DNA of 64,000 bases from CAVYOD01 sp963770045 (lineage in GTDB: Bacteria; Acidobacteriota; Aminicenantia; Aminicenantales; CAVYOD01). Each line of letters begins with the position of its first letter. Within the stretch, counting starts at the first letter, position 1. Of this stretch, positions 62,166 through 64,000 are shown one piece after another. Made by a program: the position numbers and the translations under genes. The DNA lies in NCBI GenBank assembly GCA_963770045.1, contig CAVYOD010000015.1:124001-188000 (forward strand). The letters run 5' to 3'. The notes under the pieces are model-generated. The model was given only the letters and a program-made list of their open reading frames with translations. It searched no databases and was not told the origin of the DNA.

Positions 62166-64000
62166 ATGACGTCCCAGCAGATCCGAGAAGCGTTCCTCGA
62201 TTTCTTTGCCAAAAAAAACCACAAGATCATCAAGAGCTCTTCCCTTCTTCCCAAAGACGACCCGACCATCCTCTTCACCAACGCGGGGATGAATCAGTTC
62301 AAGAGCGTTTTCCTGGGACTGGAAAAGCGGAGCTACAAGAGAGCCACGTCCTGCCAGAAGTGCCTCCGGGTGAGCGGAAAACACAATGACCTTGAGACGG
62401 TCGGCAAGACCAACAAGCATCACACCTTTTTCGAGATGCTCGGGAATTTCTCTTTTGGAGATTATTTCAAGACTGATGCCTGTCGGTTTGCCTGGGAGCT
62501 GGTGACCGAAGTCTTCAAGCTGGACCCGGAAAAGTCCTATATCACGATCTACGAGGAGGACGAGGAAGCGTTCAAGATCTGGAACGAGGTCGTGGGAATC
62601 CCGGCCGGCCGGATCTTCCGCTTCGGGAAGAAAGATAACTATTGGGCAATGGGCGACACCGGACCCTGCGGTCCGTGCTCGGAGATCCATTACGACCTCG
62701 ACCCAACACTGGAGGAGGGAGACGCCTATTCTCTGATCGAAAAAGGAAGCGACCGCTTCCTGGAGATCTGGAATCTGGTCTTCATGCAGTTTAACCAGGA
62801 TAAGAACGGCTGTCTCACTCCCTTGCCCAGGCCGTCCATCGATACGGGCATGGGACTCGAGAGAATGGCGGCCGTGCTTCAAAAGAAGAACAGCAACTGG
62901 GATACCGACCTCTTCAGACCTCTCATCGGTCGAGTCGGCGACCTGGCACAGCGCGAATATCCGGCCGGAGACAAGGGAGATATCTCGGTTCGGATCATCG
63001 CCGACCACATCCGGGCGATCACCTTCTTGATCGGCGACGGAATCATGCCTTCCAACGAAGGCCGGGGCTATGTCCTCCGCCGATTGATCCGCCGAGCCTT
63101 CCGGCATGGGAATCTGATCGGCATCGACAAGCCTTTTCTCTACGGGTTGGTCGGAGGCGTGGTTGACATCATGAAGGAGACCTATCCGGAGCTCCTTGCC
63201 TCTGCCCAATACATCTCCCGGGTGTGCCTGTCAGAAGAAGAGCGCTTTGCCCTGACTCTTTCTTCGGGTCTGCGCTACTTCAACCAGTTCGTCGCCGAAT
63301 CACAAGCGGCGGGAAAAAGCTGGCTCTCGGGGCCGCAGGTCTTCAAGCTCTATGATACTTTCGGCTTTCCCCTCGATCTTTCCCAGGAACTGGCCGCCGA
63401 ACAAAACATGGAGGTGGACGAAAAAGGCTTCGCCGAGGAATTGGAGAAGCAGAGGGAGCTCGCCCGCCAGTCCTGGAAAGGTGATATCGAGTCAAAAGAA
63501 AAGAGAGTCTATGAGAGCCTGAAGGACCTTTGCACCCGGTTTGTCGGCTACGAGAGCGAGACGTTGGCCGAAGCCGAGGCGCTGGCCCTGGTCAGGGATG
63601 GACGGTTGTCGGACGAACTCAAAGCGGGAGAGACGGGAGAAGTGGTTCTGGACCAGACCCCCTTTTATGCTGAAGCCGGCGGACAGGTGGGAGATGCGGG
63701 ACTCATCACGAATCCGCACTTTTCCGGCCTGGTCGAGAACGCCTTTTATCCCATTCCCGGGTTGATCAGTCACAAGATCAAAGTCATCGCCGGCAAGCTC
63801 AGGGTCGGGGACAAGGTCGAGGCCGCGGTGGATGGAGTCCGGCGGAAGGCCATTAGCAGCAATCATACGGCGACCCATCTTCTCCACGCCTCCCTGCGTC
63901 AAATTCTGGGCGATCACGTCAAACAAGCCGGATCGCTGGTGGCGGCCAACCGGTTCCGTTTCGACTTCACCCACTTTTCGCCCCTCAGCAAAGAGGAGAT
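62166..64000 (+). CDS. alaS: Alanyl-tRNA synthetase (3' end beyond the window)
   Basis: The first 611 codons are present. The class II catalytic core reads FTNAGMNQFKSVFLG, KCLRVSGKHNDLETVG, HHTFFEMLGNFSFGDYF, MGDTGPCGPCSEIHYD, TGMGLERMAAVLQ and NEGRGYVLRRLIRRA. The editing domain has started (AEAGGQVGDAG, NHTATHLLHASLRQ with its zinc-type His pair). The frame is open to the last base, with the remaining C-terminal part outside. The start codon follows the pilT stop directly. Confidence 0.95.
   Translation, partial: MTSQQIREAFLDFFAKKNHKIIKSSSLLPKDDPTILFTNAGMNQFKSVFLGLEKRSYKRATSCQKCLRVSGKHNDLETVGKTNKHHTFFEMLGNFSFGDYFKTDACRFAWELVTEVFKLDPEKSYITIYEEDEEAFKIWNEVVGIPAGRIFRFGKKDNYWAMGDTGPCGPCSEIHYDLDPTLEEGDAYSLIEKGSDRFLEIWNLVFMQFNQDKNGCLTPLPRPSIDTGMGLERMAAVLQKKNSNWDTDLFRPLIGRVGDLAQREYPAGDKGDISVRIIADHIRAITFLIGDGIMPSNEGRGYVLRRLIRRAFRHGNLIGIDKPFLYGLVGGVVDIMKETYPELLASAQYISRVCLSEEERFALTLSSGLRYFNQFVAESQAAGKSWLSGPQVFKLYDTFGFPLDLSQELAAEQNMEVDEKGFAEELEKQRELARQSWKGDIESKEKRVYESLKDLCTRFVGYESETLAEAEALALVRDGRLSDELKAGETGEVVLDQTPFYAEAGGQVGDAGLITNPHFSGLVENAFYPIPGLISHKIKVIAGKLRVGDKVEAAVDGVRRKAISSNHTATHLLHASLRQILGDHVKQAGSLVAANRFRFDFTHFSPLSKEE

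Noticed and set aside
60969..63209. A 746-codon open frame on the minus strand
   Set aside because: It lies antisense to pilT and alaS, which have full family motifs. The long opposite frame is a by-product of high-GC codon use and has no recognisable domain.

Overview
The window is a gene-dense stretch of a bacterial chromosome with an apparently mid-to-high-50s GC content (estimated by eye). The organism has a two-membrane envelope: a BamD-like lipoprotein, a TonB-dependent receptor with an N-terminal carboxypeptidase-regulatory domain, and LolA-like and beta-barrel proteins. It also carries large secreted S9 and M14 peptidases, a complex I cluster, and both HspR and HrcA heat-shock repressors. 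This mix fits an Acidobacteriota/Aminicenantes-type lineage. That placement is inferred from gene content only, with modest confidence. There is no CRISPR array, transposase or prophage.

Layout. 1-2857 (minus): PASTA protein, rpe, sugar-nucleotide epimerase, BamD-like protein. 3224-4258: threonine aldolase. 4611-10299 (minus): TonB receptor, outer-membrane protein and a cytochrome b/Fe-S oxidoreductase. 10502-17546: dihydrolipoamide dehydrogenase, then a small membrane protein, a methyltransferase and two sulfatase-fold membrane enzymes. 17849-26213: nuoABCDEFGHI plus a metallo-beta-lactamase-fold protein. 26293-31053: malic enzyme, a lipoprotein with an unusual leader, and three cell-wall (YkuD-type) proteins. 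31127-36284: heat-shock operon dnaK-dnaJ-hspR-sigma factor-DnaC-like ATPase with a HAIR-like operator. 36448-36875: tRNA-Asn(GUU) split by a 352-nt group I intron. 36905-44729: gamma-glutamyltransferase, S9 peptidase and a minus-strand operon. 44975-52708: cysteine synthase, an alpha-toroid protein, folK, and minus-strand cysS-yraN-M14 peptidase. 52962-64000: AmrB-like protein, hrcA-grpE-dnaK2-dnaJ2-rsmE-kinase, ilvE, pilT and the start of alaS.

The most striking feature is the intron in tRNA-Asn. P1 with the U-G splice-site pair, P2, the P/Q/R/S core, P8 and P10 can all be read from the sequence, and a truncated HNH homing-endonuclease tail lies in its P1 loop. The second unexplained signal is a family of intergenic nonamer repeats (core TNTCTCGTC), often accompanied by GTGAGCN heptamers. 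These sit at transcription-unit boundaries in both orientations.

About nineteen single-base frame breaks occur across the window, including in nuoG, dnaJ2, the cysteine synthase and the kinase. The protein on both sides of each break stays family-like, so I read most of them as consensus indel errors rather than gene decay. Affected genes are annotated as single genes with a noted break.
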